Below are positions 25,205 through 36,663 of a stretch of 64,000 nt of DNA, piece after piece. The stretch lies in the NCBI GenBank assembly GCA_040349255.1, contig JBEQUE010000120.1, positions 34,276 to 98,275 of the forward strand, in the 5' to 3' direction. Position 1 is the stretch's first letter; every line of letters begins with the position of its first letter. The stretch comes from DATMER01 sp040349255. Its GTDB lineage: Bacteria > Acidobacteriota > Thermoanaerobaculia > Multivoradales > UBA5704. A program made the translations under genes and the position numbers. The notes beneath the pieces were generated by a model. It did not search any database, had not been told where the DNA came from, and worked only from the letters and a program-made list of their open reading frames with translations.

Positions 25205-25912
25205 ATGAGAGCCTTTCGCCGACCCCTCCTCGCCGCCGCCCTGCTTCTCCTGTCCATCCCCGCAGCACGAGCGGACGAACGGGACAAGCAGAAGACCTAC
25301 GACACCCGGTACGAGATCCGCTACCTGGACATCCACGCGGCCGAGAGCCTGGCCTGGGAGCAGTGCCCGGACAAGAGCGCCTGCGTGGTGATGGGCGCCC
25401 TGAACGTCGACCGCCGCGGCGGCGCCCTGACGGTCCGCGCCGACTCCGAGACCCACGCGAAGCTCGCCCGCGTGCTGGCGGAGAAGGACGCGGCCCCGCC
25501 GACCCAGACCTTCCACGTCGTCCTCCTCGCCGCCGGCAACAAGGATAGCAACCCCGCTCCTGAGCTGGCCGCGGGCGCCCGCAAGGCGCTCGACGACATG
25601 AAGGGGTTCCTGCCGTTCAAGAGCTACCGCGTGGTGGACACGTCCCTGATCCGGGTGATCCGCGACGAGACGGTCCAGGCGCGCGTGCTCGGCCCCTCGG
25701 GCAGCAACGCCACCCTGATCCTCCGGTTCAGCTCCGGCGGGGCCGACGGCAAGAAGCTCTACCTCAACACCTTCACCCTCAACGACGAGAAGAGCGGCCG
25801 TCTCCTCCAGACCGCGTTCTCCATGGACGTCGGAGAGTCGATCGTGGTCGGAACCTCCTCGGTCAGCGGCTCCGACGAGGCCCTGGTGACGATCGTCACC
25901 GCCGTGCCTTGA
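25205..25912 (+). CDS. Secreted protein with secretin-N-like domain
   Basis: The 235-residue protein has a signal peptide (about residues 1-23, cut after ARA). Residues 30-100 read YEIRYLDIHAAESLAWEQ ... GALTVRADSETHAKLARVLA, the pattern of a secretin N-type (NolW-like) domain. A second beta/alpha unit follows (TFHVVLLAAGNKDSN..., FLPFKSYRVVDTSLIRVI) and then a beta-rich end (KKLYLNTFTLNDEKSGRLLQ). There is no outer-membrane secretin barrel. It lies 19 nt after the anti-sigma-like gene and is probably part of the same regulated unit. Function unknown. Confidence 0.65.
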   Translation: MRAFRRPLLAAALLLLSIPAARADERDKQKTYDTRYEIRYLDIHAAESLAWEQCPDKSACVVMGALNVDRRGGALTVRADSETHAKLARVLAEKDAAPPTQTFHVVLLAAGNKDSNPAPELAAGARKALDDMKGFLPFKSYRVVDTSLIRVIRDETVQARVLGPSGSNATLILRFSSGGADGKKLYLNTFTLNDEKSGRLLQTAFSMDVGESIVVGTSSVSGSDEALVTIVTAVP

Positions 25913-25944
25913 CTCCCGCCTGAGCCCCGCCTTAGTGTCCTTGC

Positions 25945-25973
25945 GCCTGTCCGGGCCTAAAACCCGGACAGGC
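25945..25973. terminator. Strong hairpin between the sigma cassette and the amidohydrolase gene
   Basis: GCCTGTCCGGG, a 7-nt loop and CCCGGACAGGC form a perfect 11-bp stem. No U-run follows on either strand, so it may be a Rho-independent-like stop of low efficiency, or an mRNA-stabilising 5' structure for the next gene. Confidence 0.5.
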
Positions 25974-26012
25974 GGACGTGCGTAAAGAACGTCATTTCAA
26001 AAAGGACAGACC

Positions 26013-29432
<3,420 letters not shown>

Positions 29433-29479
29433 GGCAAAACGTGCTAGCCTGATCCTACAAATCCCAGGAGGCGGCGGGT

Positions 29480-30283
29480 ATGACCATGAAGAAGGACGGC
29501 GAAGGTCAGCAGGGGAACTATGTCTTCCGGGTCCGCGAGGACACCCGGCGCTACGTGCAGGACCTGCTCAACGAGAACGACCGCCTTCGCCGTCTCATGG
29601 CCTCGCTGGAGAGCGAGAAGGGCCGGCTCCTGAGCGAGAAGATGTCGCTCCAGGAGAAGGTCCTCTCGCTGCGTGAGGAGCTGGACCGCATCTACCACGA
29701 GCAGACCGACCTGCGCCGGCAGCTCGCCGACGTGGAGGCGGCCAACTACAAGTACTCCAACCAGTACGTCGAGGTCGAGAGCCAGAACAACAACCTGGCG
29801 AACCTCTACGTGGCGAGCTACCAGCTCCACAGCACCCTGGACCGCGGCGAGGTGGTCTCGGCGATCAAGGAGATCGTGATCAACCTGATCGGCTCGGAGG
29901 AGCTGGCGATCTACGAGATGAGCACCGACGGCACCGCGCTACGCCTGGTGGGCCACTTCGGCATCGACCCGGTCGGCTATGCCACGGTGCCGGTGGGCTC
30001 GGGCATCATCGGCCGGACCGCGGTGACCGGCGAGATCTGGCTGCCCGGCAAGGGCATGGACATGCAGCCGACGCCGCGCGAGTCGAACCTGACGGTCTGC
30101 ATCCCCCTCCGGCTGGAGGAGAAGGTGGTGGGAGCGCTGGCGGTCTTCCGCCTGCTGCCGCAGAAGAGCGGCTTCGAGCCGGTGGACTACGAGATGTTCA
30201 ACCTCCTCGCCACCCACGCCGCGACCGCCATGTACCTGACCAAGCTCCACGCCGAGAGCGTGGCGGGTGGAGTGAAGACCTAG
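29480..30283 (+). CDS. Coiled-coil GAF-domain protein
   Basis: The protein has 267 residues. Residues about 20-115 form a long coiled coil (LNENDRLRRLMASLESEKGR, LQEKVLSLREELDRIYHEQT). A GAF domain fills about 120-255 (LHSTLDRGEVVSAIKEIVIN, VGSGIIGRTAVTGE, PLRLEEKVVGALAVF, LLATHAATAMYL). There is no output enzyme or DNA-binding domain, so it may be a scaffold or sensor for a partner. Start chosen at ATG 29480 behind AGGAGG. An earlier TAGCCT hexamer at 29446 could be a -10. Confidence 0.83.
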   Translation: MTMKKDGEGQQGNYVFRVREDTRRYVQDLLNENDRLRRLMASLESEKGRLLSEKMSLQEKVLSLREELDRIYHEQTDLRRQLADVEAANYKYSNQYVEVESQNNNLANLYVASYQLHSTLDRGEVVSAIKEIVINLIGSEELAIYEMSTDGTALRLVGHFGIDPVGYATVPVGSGIIGRTAVTGEIWLPGKGMDMQPTPRESNLTVCIPLRLEEKVVGALAVFRLLPQKSGFEPVDYEMFNLLATHAATAMYLTKLHAESVAGGVKT

Positions 30284-30326
30284 CTTCGAGCGTTGCCGGG
30301 CGGCTGGCGGCTTGCTGGATCACAGT

Positions 30327-30347
30327 CGTCATGATACTGTCATGACG
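30327..30347. promoter_or_regulatory. Palindromic operator of the toxin-antitoxin pair
   Basis: CGTCATGA, a 5-nt spacer TACTG and TCATGACG form a perfect inverted repeat ending 2 nt before the antitoxin ATG. This is the typical position for autoregulation by an antitoxin or antitoxin-toxin complex. Confidence 0.6.
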
Positions 30348-30349
30348 TT

Positions 30350-30592
30350 ATGCGCCGGAAGTTCAGCACTCTTCTCGACGAAAGCCTTTACGATCGCACG
30401 CGTCAGGAGGCGAGTCGGCAGGGCAAGCAGATCGCCGATGTCGTCTGCGATGCGCTCGCCGTTTACCTCGACAGCAAGACGGCAGCCTTTGGGCCGAAGG
30501 GCGTCGTGGAGGAAAGTTGGGGCATTCTCGCCTTGCCGGCCCGGCAGGTTCGAAAGCTCCTCGTAGAAGAGGACGAGTTGCTTGACGGCTGA
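30350..30592 (+). CDS. Ribbon-helix-helix-like antitoxin
   Basis: The 80-residue protein begins RRKFSTLLDESLYDRTRQEA then RQGKQIADVVCDALAVYLDS, the beta strand-helix-helix order of CopG/VapB-like antitoxins. Residues 50-80 would be the flexible toxin-binding tail. It overlaps the PIN gene by 11 nt, and a palindrome lies at its promoter. Its DNA looks less GC-biased than the neighbours, consistent with a transferred module. Confidence 0.7.
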   Translation: MRRKFSTLLDESLYDRTRQEASRQGKQIADVVCDALAVYLDSKTAAFGPKGVVEESWGILALPARQVRKLLVEEDELLDG

Positions 30593-31115
30593 CGACGCGA
30601 AACCGCTCTCCGAGATCCCCGCGGGAGCGAGTGTCTTCCTTGACGCAACCATCTTCGTCTACCACTTCACGGGTGCCTCGCTTTCCTGTCGCAGCCTTCT
30701 CGCCCGCTGTGAAGCCGGTGGGTTGCACGCTCTGACATCGACCCTGGTTTTGGCTGAGGTCACGCACCGCCTGATGACGATCGAGGCGGTCGCACGGGGC
30801 TTGGTCGCACCTGGCAATGTCGTCAAGAAGCTACGCGGCCGGCCGGAGATTGTCCGCCAGCTTTCCCTCTATCAGGAGCAGGTCGAGAAGATTCCCTGGA
30901 TGGGAGTGGAAGTCGTGCCGCTGGATCGCCGACTGTTCCTCCTCGCCGCCGCTCTGCGCACCCGCTATGGCCTGCTGACCAACGACTCAATCCTCCTCGC
31001 CACCGCACTCGACCATGGCACCGGGGCTTTCGCATCGGCCGACCGCGACTTCGAGCGGGTTGATACCATACAGTTGTACTACCCGCCGGACCTCGAAGAA
31101 TCCGGGGCTGCATAG
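30582..31115 (+). CDS. PIN-domain ribonuclease toxin (VapC-like)
   Basis: The 177-residue protein reads from TTG 30582 inside the antitoxin end. The acidic PIN residues are Asp21 (VFLDATIFVYHF), Glu59 (LVLAEVTHRL), Asp135 (LLTNDSILLATAL) and Asp154/156 (ASADRDF). PIN toxins cleave tRNA or rRNA at specific sites. At 177 residues it is longer than typical VapC (about 130); the central helices (80-110) account for the difference. A nearer ATG is not available before the first Asp. Confidence 0.8.
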   Translation: MTADDAKPLSEIPAGASVFLDATIFVYHFTGASLSCRSLLARCEAGGLHALTSTLVLAEVTHRLMTIEAVARGLVAPGNVVKKLRGRPEIVRQLSLYQEQVEKIPWMGVEVVPLDRRLFLLAAALRTRYGLLTNDSILLATALDHGTGAFASADRDFERVDTIQLYYPPDLEESGAA

Positions 31116-31170
31116 AGCCCTCCGCATGTAGCGGAGCAACGACGACGAAACGTCAACTCTAAGGAACCCC

Positions 31171-31545
31171 ATGAACAAGGCAGTCTCACCCCTGGACGTC
31201 GCCGGCCGGCTCATGGAGCTCTGGTCTCCGCGGGTCGTCGCCGAGGTCGACGACTCGTACGTCAAGGTGGCCAAGGTGCACGGCTCGCTCACCTGGCACA
31301 GCCACGACGGCGAGGACGAGCTCTTCTACGTCCTCAAGGGCATGCTTCGGATCGAGATGGAAGACCGGACGGTCGAGATCCGGGCGGGCGAGGCGTTCGT
31401 GGTCCCGAAGGGGGTCCGGCACAACCCTGTCGCCGAGGAGGAGTGCCTCGTCATGCTCTTCGAGCGGAAGAGCACTCTTCATACGGGCTCGGAAGTCACG
31501 GACAAGACGCGCAGCGTGGAAGAGCAGCTCCGGCCCGTTGGATAG
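31171..31545 (+). CDS. Cupin-domain protein
   Basis: The 124-residue single cupin has motif 1 WHSHDGEDELFYVLKG (His, His, Glu metal ligands) and motif 2 AGEAFVVPKGVRHNP (His ligand). Small cupins of this type include isomerases and dioxygenases, so the reaction cannot be assigned. The Shine-Dalgarno AAGGA lies 7 nt before the ATG. It converges with the Crp-like gene across the tandem repeats. Confidence 0.83.
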   Translation: MNKAVSPLDVAGRLMELWSPRVVAEVDDSYVKVAKVHGSLTWHSHDGEDELFYVLKGMLRIEMEDRTVEIRAGEAFVVPKGVRHNPVAEEECLVMLFERKSTLHTGSEVTDKTRSVEEQLRPVG

Positions 31546-31580
31546 CGCTCTTCTCCGGCCGCCAAGGGTTAGCCGAAGCC

Positions 31581-31863
31581 GCGGCAAGAGGGAACGAATC
31601 GATCCCCGTCCGATTTGAGACGCATCGGACAGGGAACGGTCCGTTCCCCGTTCGTTTTGCCTCTCATCGGACAGGGAACGGTCCGTTCCCCATTCGTTTT
31701 GTCTCTCATCGGACAGGGAACGGTTCGTTCCCTGTTCGTTTTGTCCCTCATCGGACAGGGAACGGTTCGTTCCCCGTTCGTTTTGTCTCTCATCGGACAG
31801 GGAACGGCTCGTTCCCCGTTTGTTTTGTCTCTCATCGGACAGGGAACGGTTCGTTCCCCGTTC
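31581..31863. repeat. Seven-copy 42-bp tandem repeat with internal palindrome
   Basis: Six units start at 31623, 31665, 31707, 31749, 31791 and 31833 (the last shortened), preceded by a degenerate unit at 31581. Each begins CATCGGACAGGGAACGG and holds the inverted pair GGAACGG and CCGTTCC around one base; the rest reads CCCGTTCGTTTTGTCTCT with single-base variants. The array fills the 327-nt gap between the cupin and Crp genes; no gene is seen there. The unit of 42 is a multiple of three and free of stops in several frames, creating false repeat ORFs on both strands. Confidence 0.92.
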
Positions 31864-31872
31864 AACGGCGCA

Positions 31873-32568
31873 TCAACGACAGTACCGCGCCAGGTCCTTC
31901 CGGTTCACCACCCGGATCCGGTGGTCCGGCTGGACCGCGATGGTTCCGCGCTGCTTGAGCTCCACGATGACCTGGTTCACCCGCTCGCGCGAGGCGCCCA
32001 CGATCTCGCCCAGGTCGCTCTGGGTCAGGCGCAGCGGGATCGTCACCTGGCCGCCGGCTTCCCGGCTGCCGTAGCGCTCGGCGAGCGCCAGGATCTGCCG
32101 CGCCACCCGGCCGGCGACGTCGAGCGTGCACAGGGCCTGGATCTGCTCGTTCGCGAAACGCAGCCGGTTCGAGAGCAGCCGGACCAGGTTGTTGGCGAGC
32201 GGCGTCATCGTGCGCAGGCAGGTCTGGAACGTGGTCCGGTCCATCCAGAGGAGGCGCGACTTCTCCGTCGTCACCACGTTCGCCGAGCGGCCCGAGGTGT
32301 CGATCAGGCTCATCTCGCCCACCGTATCCCCTCGGCCGAGGAAGGCCAGGATGACCTCCCGGCCGTCCTCGTGGGAGACGTAGATCTTCACCGTCCCTTC
32401 GAGGATGACGTAGACCACCTCGCCCGGCTGCTCCACGGTGATGAAGTTCGTGCCCGTGGCGACCGAGGAGGAGCGCAGCAGGCCGTTGAGGTGGCTCAGG
32501 TCCTCGGGCGTCAGCCCCTGGAAGAGCTCCAGCTCTCCCAGGGTTCGCGGATCCTCGACGGCCGGCAT
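31873..32568 (-). CDS. Crp/Fnr-family transcriptional regulator
   Basis: The 231-residue protein has a cyclic-nucleotide-binding beta-roll at about 20-125 (VYVILEGTVKIYVSHEDGRE, FLGRGDTVGEMSLIDTSGRS) and a C-terminal winged HTH at about 150-225 (LTQSDLGEIVGASRERVNQV). The ligand pocket keeps the GEMSL/R...S pattern that suggests cAMP or cGMP. There is no N-terminal Cys cluster, so it is not an Fnr iron-sulfur sensor. The aminotransferase gene ends 9 nt upstream of its start. Confidence 0.9.
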   Translation of the reverse strand: MPAVEDPRTLGELELFQGLTPEDLSHLNGLLRSSSVATGTNFITVEQPGEVVYVILEGTVKIYVSHEDGREVILAFLGRGDTVGEMSLIDTSGRSANVVTTEKSRLLWMDRTTFQTCLRTMTPLANNLVRLLSNRLRFANEQIQALCTLDVAGRVARQILALAERYGSREAGGQVTIPLRLTQSDLGEIVGASRERVNQVIVELKQRGTIAVQPDHRIRVVNRKDLARYCR

Positions 32569-32577
32569 TGAGCCATT

Positions 32578-33729
32578 CTATCGCCCGAGCAGCGAAGCCA
32601 GCACATCGACGCCCCGCCCGACCACGTCCGGCGGCGCGGCGGTGAAGCAGATCCGGATGTGCGTGGGGTACGGTCCGAAGCTCGGGCCGGGCGCCGCGAA
32701 CAGGCCGCGGTCCACGCAGTCCTCCAGGAAACCGTTCAGGCCGCGCTCGTCCAGGCGGTCGGCGACGTCCAGGAACAGGAACGTGCTGCCCTGCGGCGGA
32801 TCGATGCCGAGCCGCGCCGCGGCGTGGTTGCCGGCCTCCTGGTAGACCTTGCGCGCGTTCGCGATCCAGGCCGCGCCCGGCCCCTGCAGCACCCTGAGGG
32901 CCGCGATCTGGGCGGCGGTCGGCGTGCTGTAGAAGCTGTGCAGGCCGATCTTGCGCAGCTCGTCCACCGCCCGGGCCGGGCCGAGGACCCAGCCGCAGCG
33001 GTTGCCGGCCATGCCGTACGCCTTGGAGAAGGAGTGCGAGGCGAAGGTGCGCTCGGGCGCGAGCGGCCGGATGTGGGTGTGCTCGCCGTCGTAGACGTAG
33101 TCTTCGTAGACCTCGTCGGCGATGATCCAGAGGTCCTCGCTCTCGGCCCAGGCGACCAGCGCCTCGAGCCAGGCGCGCGGGATCGTCCGGCCCGCCGGGT
33201 TGCTCGGGGTGTTGATGTAGAGCGCCACGGTGCGGTGGGTCTTCCTGGCGCGCACCGCCTCGACCGCGGTCTCCGGGGAGTCGACCGCGCCGAAGAACGG
33301 CACGTCCACCGGCACGCCGTGGAAGGACTGGATGATGCCGGTGATGAGCGGCCAGTGCGGCGCGAGCTGGAGCACCTCGTCGCCCGGCGAGAGGATGGCG
33401 CCGGCCACCGCGCCAAGGCCGCCGGTGGCGCCGGTCGTCACCAGCACGTTGTCGCGCTCGGTCGGGACCCCGGTGCGCTGCCGGGACTGCTCGACGATGG
33501 CGTCGATCAGCGCCGGCATGCCCTGGGGCGCGGCGTAGCGGTGCATGCCCGGGTAGTCCGCGACGTGGAGGTCCTCCATGCGGGCCCCCTCCGCCGGTTC
33601 CATCCAGGTGTCCCCGACGTGCAGCGGGTAGACCTCGCCCTTGTAGCTGGCGAGCTTGTGGGCCAGGGCCGAGTAGACGTTGCCGGCGATGTCCTGCACC
33701 GTCGGCGAGAAACGAGGGTATCGGGGCAT
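32578..33729 (-). CDS. PLP-dependent class I/II aminotransferase
   Basis: The 383-residue protein is a fold-type I aminotransferase. Motifs are NTPSNPAG at 173-180, ADEVYED at 204-210, and the PLP-binding Lys236 in SHSFSKAYGMAGNR. The C-terminus has the substrate Arg region THIRICF. It resembles aspartate/aromatic-type enzymes, but the exact amino acid cannot be read from motifs. It is followed downstream by the Crp-like gene and preceded (13 nt) by the OM barrel gene. Confidence 0.88.
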   Translation of the reverse strand: MPRYPRFSPTVQDIAGNVYSALAHKLASYKGEVYPLHVGDTWMEPAEGARMEDLHVADYPGMHRYAAPQGMPALIDAIVEQSRQRTGVPTERDNVLVTTGATGGLGAVAGAILSPGDEVLQLAPHWPLITGIIQSFHGVPVDVPFFGAVDSPETAVEAVRARKTHRTVALYINTPSNPAGRTIPRAWLEALVAWAESEDLWIIADEVYEDYVYDGEHTHIRPLAPERTFASHSFSKAYGMAGNRCGWVLGPARAVDELRKIGLHSFYSTPTAAQIAALRVLQGPGAAWIANARKVYQEAGNHAAARLGIDPPQGSTFLFLDVADRLDERGLNGFLEDCVDRGLFAAPGPSFGPYPTHIRICFTAAPPDVVGRGVDVLASLLGR

Positions 33730-33742
33730 GGTCGTCTCTTCC

Positions 33743-34363
33743 TCAGAAAGCGATGATCAGTCCCGCGGACGCCTCGCCCTGGTACAGCCCCTCGTCGGAT
33801 TCGAAGCGGTCGCCCCGCCCCTCGAAGCCGGTATCGAGGTCGACCCAGTAGCCGCGCCCTTCCAGCCGGAGGCCGATGTTGGGCGAGAAGAGGAGCTTCA
33901 CGCCGCCGCCGAGGTTGCCGGAGAAGCGGTTCTCGGACTCGACCTCGGGGAAGTCCGGCGCGATCCGCGCCAGGCCGACGCCGCCGGAGACGAAGCCGAT
34001 CACCTGGCCCGGACCCCACTGGTAGAGGAAGCCGGCGTTGAGGTAGTCGACGGTCACGTCGCCCAGGTTCGTCTCGGGCGTGAACAGGCCCTCGTCCACG
34101 ATGAACGAGCTGTTCTGGCGGTTGGCCAGGAGCTCGAGCTGCCAGTTCTCGGTGAGCGGGATGTCGAAGATGAGGCCGAAGGTGGCGCTGTCGTCCACCC
34201 GGACGTCGAGGTCCCGGTCGAACAGGTCGCTGTTGGCGGTGAGCTCGCCCTTGAAGCGGTAGCCGACCGTCGGAGTGAGCTCGAAGCGGCGGGTCTGGGC
34301 CTGAGCCATCTCCGGCAGTGCCGGCAGGAGCAGAAGAGAAAGAAGGAAGATCGCTTTGCGCAT
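33743..34363 (-). CDS. Outer-membrane beta-barrel protein
   Basis: The ATG at 34363 (AAGGAG Shine-Dalgarno) gives 206 residues with a signal peptide (1-23, cut after AQA) and alternating amphipathic strands ending in GLIIAF, a terminal aromatic as used for barrel insertion. Words such as LTPTVGYRFKGEL, LLANRQNSSF and GGGVKLLFSPNIGLRLEGRG match the small OmpW/OmpX-like porin family. About eight strands are expected. The ligand is unknown. Confidence 0.78.
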   Translation of the reverse strand: MRKAIFLLSLLLLPALPEMAQAQTRRFELTPTVGYRFKGELTANSDLFDRDLDVRVDDSATFGLIFDIPLTENWQLELLANRQNSSFIVDEGLFTPETNLGDVTVDYLNAGFLYQWGPGQVIGFVSGGVGLARIAPDFPEVESENRFSGNLGGGVKLLFSPNIGLRLEGRGYWVDLDTGFEGRGDRFESDEGLYQGEASAGLIIAF

Positions 34364-34412
34364 CGTGTGCTCTCCTTGAATGCGGGGCAGGGCCCCCGAT
34401 CGCGGTTGTATC

Positions 34413-34766
34413 ATGGACCCGATGAGCGCCCAAGAGACTTCCGCCGTCCTGATCGAGGTGCGCCGGCTGCCCGAGCAGCGCAGCCTGCGCCTGACCTGGA
34501 GCGACGGCCATTCCGCCGAGTACGGGTACGACTACCTGCGCGGCTGGTGCCCCTGCGCCGGCTGCCAGGGTCATACCTTCCTGAAGATCCGCTATCAGCC
34601 GCCGGCCTCGCCGGTGACGGTCGAGTCGATCAAGCCGGTCGGCAACTATGCGATCTCGCTGGCCTTCTCGGACGGCCACGGCACCGGGATCTACCGCTTC
34701 GACTTCCTGCGCGAGCTCTGCCCCTGCGGGAGCTGCGGCGCTACGGGAGGTCCTCCGGCCGGTTGA
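34413..34766 (+). CDS. DUF971 (GBBH-like N-terminal) protein
   Basis: The 117-residue protein (ATG 34413; another ATG three codons on) is a single DUF971 domain: LRLTWSDGHSAEYGYDYLRG, CPCAGCQGH, IKPVGNYAISLAFSDGHGTG and LRELCPCGSCGA. The two CPCxxC clusters probably bind zinc. The family is linked to iron-sulfur or Mrp-like proteins, but no partner is adjacent. Its last 26 nt overlap the end of the convergent mobA. Confidence 0.85.
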   Translation: MDPMSAQETSAVLIEVRRLPEQRSLRLTWSDGHSAEYGYDYLRGWCPCAGCQGHTFLKIRYQPPASPVTVESIKPVGNYAISLAFSDGHGTGIYRFDFLRELCPCGSCGATGGPPAG

Positions 34767-35286
34767 GGTTGAGGAACAGTCTCGCCGGATCGCCGAAGCG
34801 CCGCAGCTCGGCCTCTTCGAGCCGGCGCACCCGGAGCCCCGGGGCTTCCGGCAGGCTCCACAGGCTCAGCTCACCTCGAGAAACCCGCTCCTCCAGGACT
34901 GCCAGCGCGGCCGGTCCATAGAGGGCGCAGAGCGGCTCCGGTCCGCCGGACCAGCCCGGAATTGCCAGGTCGGCCTCGGAGCCGGCCAGCTCCTCCAGGA
35001 GCGGCACCGTCACGAACGGCAGATCCACGGCCAGCGCCAGGAGAGCCCGGCCCGGCCGCGCCCGGGCCGCTCCGAGAACGCCGGCCGCCGGACCCCGGCC
35101 CGGGCCGTCCGGGATTCCGCCGAGCCTTCCGGCGTCCGCGACCAGCACCTCTTCGCAGACCTCCCCCAGGCGCCGGGCGGCGCGGGCGAGGAGCGTCTCG
35201 CCTTCGATCTCCAGGAGCGCCTTGTCCCGGCCCATGCGGCTGGAGGCGCCTCCGGCCAGAACCACCCCCACCGGCCGTGGTAGCAT
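34741..35286 (-). CDS. mobA: Molybdenum cofactor guanylyltransferase MobA-like
   Basis: The ATG at 35286 gives 181 residues starting VGVVLAGGASSRMGRDKALL, the nucleotide-binding LAGGxSxRMGxDK motif. AVDLPFVT (metal-binding Asp) and FLNLNRPEDL at the end are also MobA-like. It would add GMP to molybdopterin; other NTP-transferases share the motif, so the substrate is probable rather than proven. The protein is a little short, and no moa or moe genes are nearby. The convergent overlap with DUF971 is unusual. Confidence 0.8.
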   Translation of the reverse strand: MLPRPVGVVLAGGASSRMGRDKALLEIEGETLLARAARRLGEVCEEVLVADAGRLGGIPDGPGRGPAAGVLGAARARPGRALLALAVDLPFVTVPLLEELAGSEADLAIPGWSGGPEPLCALYGPAALAVLEERVSRGELSLWSLPEAPGLRVRRLEEAELRRFGDPARLFLNLNRPEDLP

Positions 35287-35317
35287 GCCCGGCGATCTTG
35301 AAACAGGAGGAACCGAC

Positions 35318-35908
35318 ATGAACCTCAGCATAGCCGTAGCCTGCATCGTCCTCGCCATGGTCGGCGCGGGCGCCGCCAACGCCGCAGACACTCAGGCCCC
35401 GAAGGCCAACCCCCGCGTCGCCCTGGAGACCTCCAAGGGCAGGATCGTCATCGAGCTCTACCCGGACAAGGCTCCGAAGACGGTCGCCAACTTCCTGCAG
35501 TACGTCAATTCCGGGTTCTACAACGGCGTCATCTTCCACCGCGTCATCCCCGGCTTCATGATCCAGGGCGGCGGATTCACGGCCGACATGACCCAGAAGG
35601 AGACCAAGGGCTCGATCCAGAACGAGGCCGACAACGGGCTGCGCAACGACCGCGGCACCATCGCCATGGCCCGCACCGGCGACCCCCACAGCGCCTCGGC
35701 CCAGTGGTTCATCAACGTGGCCGACAACCGCTCGCTGAACCACACGGGCAAGACCCAGCAGGGCTGGGGCTACGCGGTCTTCGGCAAGGTCGTCGAGGGC
35801 ATGGACGTGGCCGACGCGATCGTCGGCGTCCGCACCACCCAGAAGGGCCCGTACGGCGACGTCCCGGTCGAGCCGATCACCATCACCAAGGCCTCGGTAG
35901 TCCAGTGA
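35318..35908 (+). CDS. Secreted cyclophilin-type peptidyl-prolyl isomerase
   Basis: The 196-residue protein has a signal peptide (about 1-23, cut after NAA). The cyclophilin domain shows FHRVIPGFMIQGGGF (catalytic Arg), then ARTGDPHSASAQWFINVADN and GYAVFGKVVEGMDV. It would assist folding in the periplasm. AGGAGG precedes the ATG. It is divergent from mobA, with 31 nt between. Confidence 0.93.
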   Translation: MNLSIAVACIVLAMVGAGAANAADTQAPKANPRVALETSKGRIVIELYPDKAPKTVANFLQYVNSGFYNGVIFHRVIPGFMIQGGGFTADMTQKETKGSIQNEADNGLRNDRGTIAMARTGDPHSASAQWFINVADNRSLNHTGKTQQGWGYAVFGKVVEGMDVADAIVGVRTTQKGPYGDVPVEPITITKASVVQ

Positions 35909-35934
35909 GCTGATCCCGTTCCCCCTCTCCCCGA

Positions 35935-35961
35935 CCCTCTCCCCCGTTCCGGGGGAGAGGG
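35935..35961. repeat. CCCTCTCCCCC palindromic repeat, copy 2
   Basis: The same 11-bp stem as at 12019-12045 (CCCTCTCCCCC/GGGGGAGAGGG), loop gttcc, again between convergent 3' ends (cyclophilin and an unknown protein). No U-run follows. Confidence 0.75.
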
Positions 35962-35992
35962 AGAAGGGAAACCGCCCCGAATCGTCTCGCCC

Positions 35993-36613
35993 TTACTTCT
36001 TGGTGTTCTTGCGGACCAGCACCAGACAGGCCCAGAGGATCTCGAGCTGGTCGCGGCCGAACGGCAGGTCAGAATCCCGCCAGATGTCGCGCACCGCGCT
36101 GAGCAGCTCGGTCCAGTCGACCGGGTGCTTCTTGTCGTAGATCCGCCGCATGGCCGCCAGCAGGTCGGGCACGGTCCAGATGTTCGGCCGGCGGCCGCCC
36201 AGCTCCCGCCAGGCGTAGCGCAGATGGGGCAGACGCTTGCGCGACAGCTCCTGGTCCTTGTAGCGCGCCCGCAGGCGGCCGACCTCCGGGAGCTGTTCGA
36301 ACACCATGTCGTCCGGAGCGGCGTGGCTCGACAGCACCTGCCAGTGCTGCGGCACCAGCTCCTCCTTGCGGATCTGCATGACCAGCGCGTCGAAGCGCTT
36401 GACGTCGATCCCTTCGAACACGGCTCCGAGGATGGGCACGTCGGCGCCGTGGATCCAGGCCGAGATGTCTTCGTCGGACGGCAGGGCCCGGGGCGGAGCC
36501 GCCGCGGCCGCGGCAGCCTTGGCGGCGGCCGCGGCTTTCGCGGCGGCCACCTTGTCCGGATCCGGAACGGGCTTCGCCGCCGGGGTTTCGGTCACATCGG
36601 TCGTTTCGCTCAT
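35993..36613 (-). CDS. Protein of unknown function with Ala-rich linker
   Basis: The protein has 206 residues and no signal or membrane segment. Residues 1-45 are an Ala/Lys/Pro-rich linker (AAAKAAAAAKAAAAAAA). The rest is a compact helical domain (AWIHGADVPILGAVFEGIDV, QIRKEELVPQHWQVLSSHAA, LPHLRYAWRELGGRRPNIWT) rich in Trp and Arg. I do not recognise a family. It ends just after the palindromic repeat and lies 50 nt beyond the cold-shock gene on the same strand side. Confidence 0.6.
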   Translation of the reverse strand: MSETTDVTETPAAKPVPDPDKVAAAKAAAAAKAAAAAAAPPRALPSDEDISAWIHGADVPILGAVFEGIDVKRFDALVMQIRKEELVPQHWQVLSSHAAPDDMVFEQLPEVGRLRARYKDQELSRKRLPHLRYAWRELGGRRPNIWTVPDLLAAMRRIYDKKHPVDWTELLSAVRDIWRDSDLPFGRDQLEILWACLVLVRKNTKK

Positions 36614-36663
36614 CGTCTCCTCCGACAGGGGTGCATAGTCTATACGGAGAAGACCGGAACGGC

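Noticed and set aside
31581..31863. CRISPR-like array
   Set aside because: The units are contiguous 42-bp repeats without unique spacers and no cas genes are near, so this is a minisatellite.
31569..31865. Minus-strand repeat protein of 98 residues (14-residue units TNGERTVPCPMRDK)
   Set aside because: The unit length is a multiple of three and free of stops, which opens frames on both strands; there is no ribosome binding site or conserved family.
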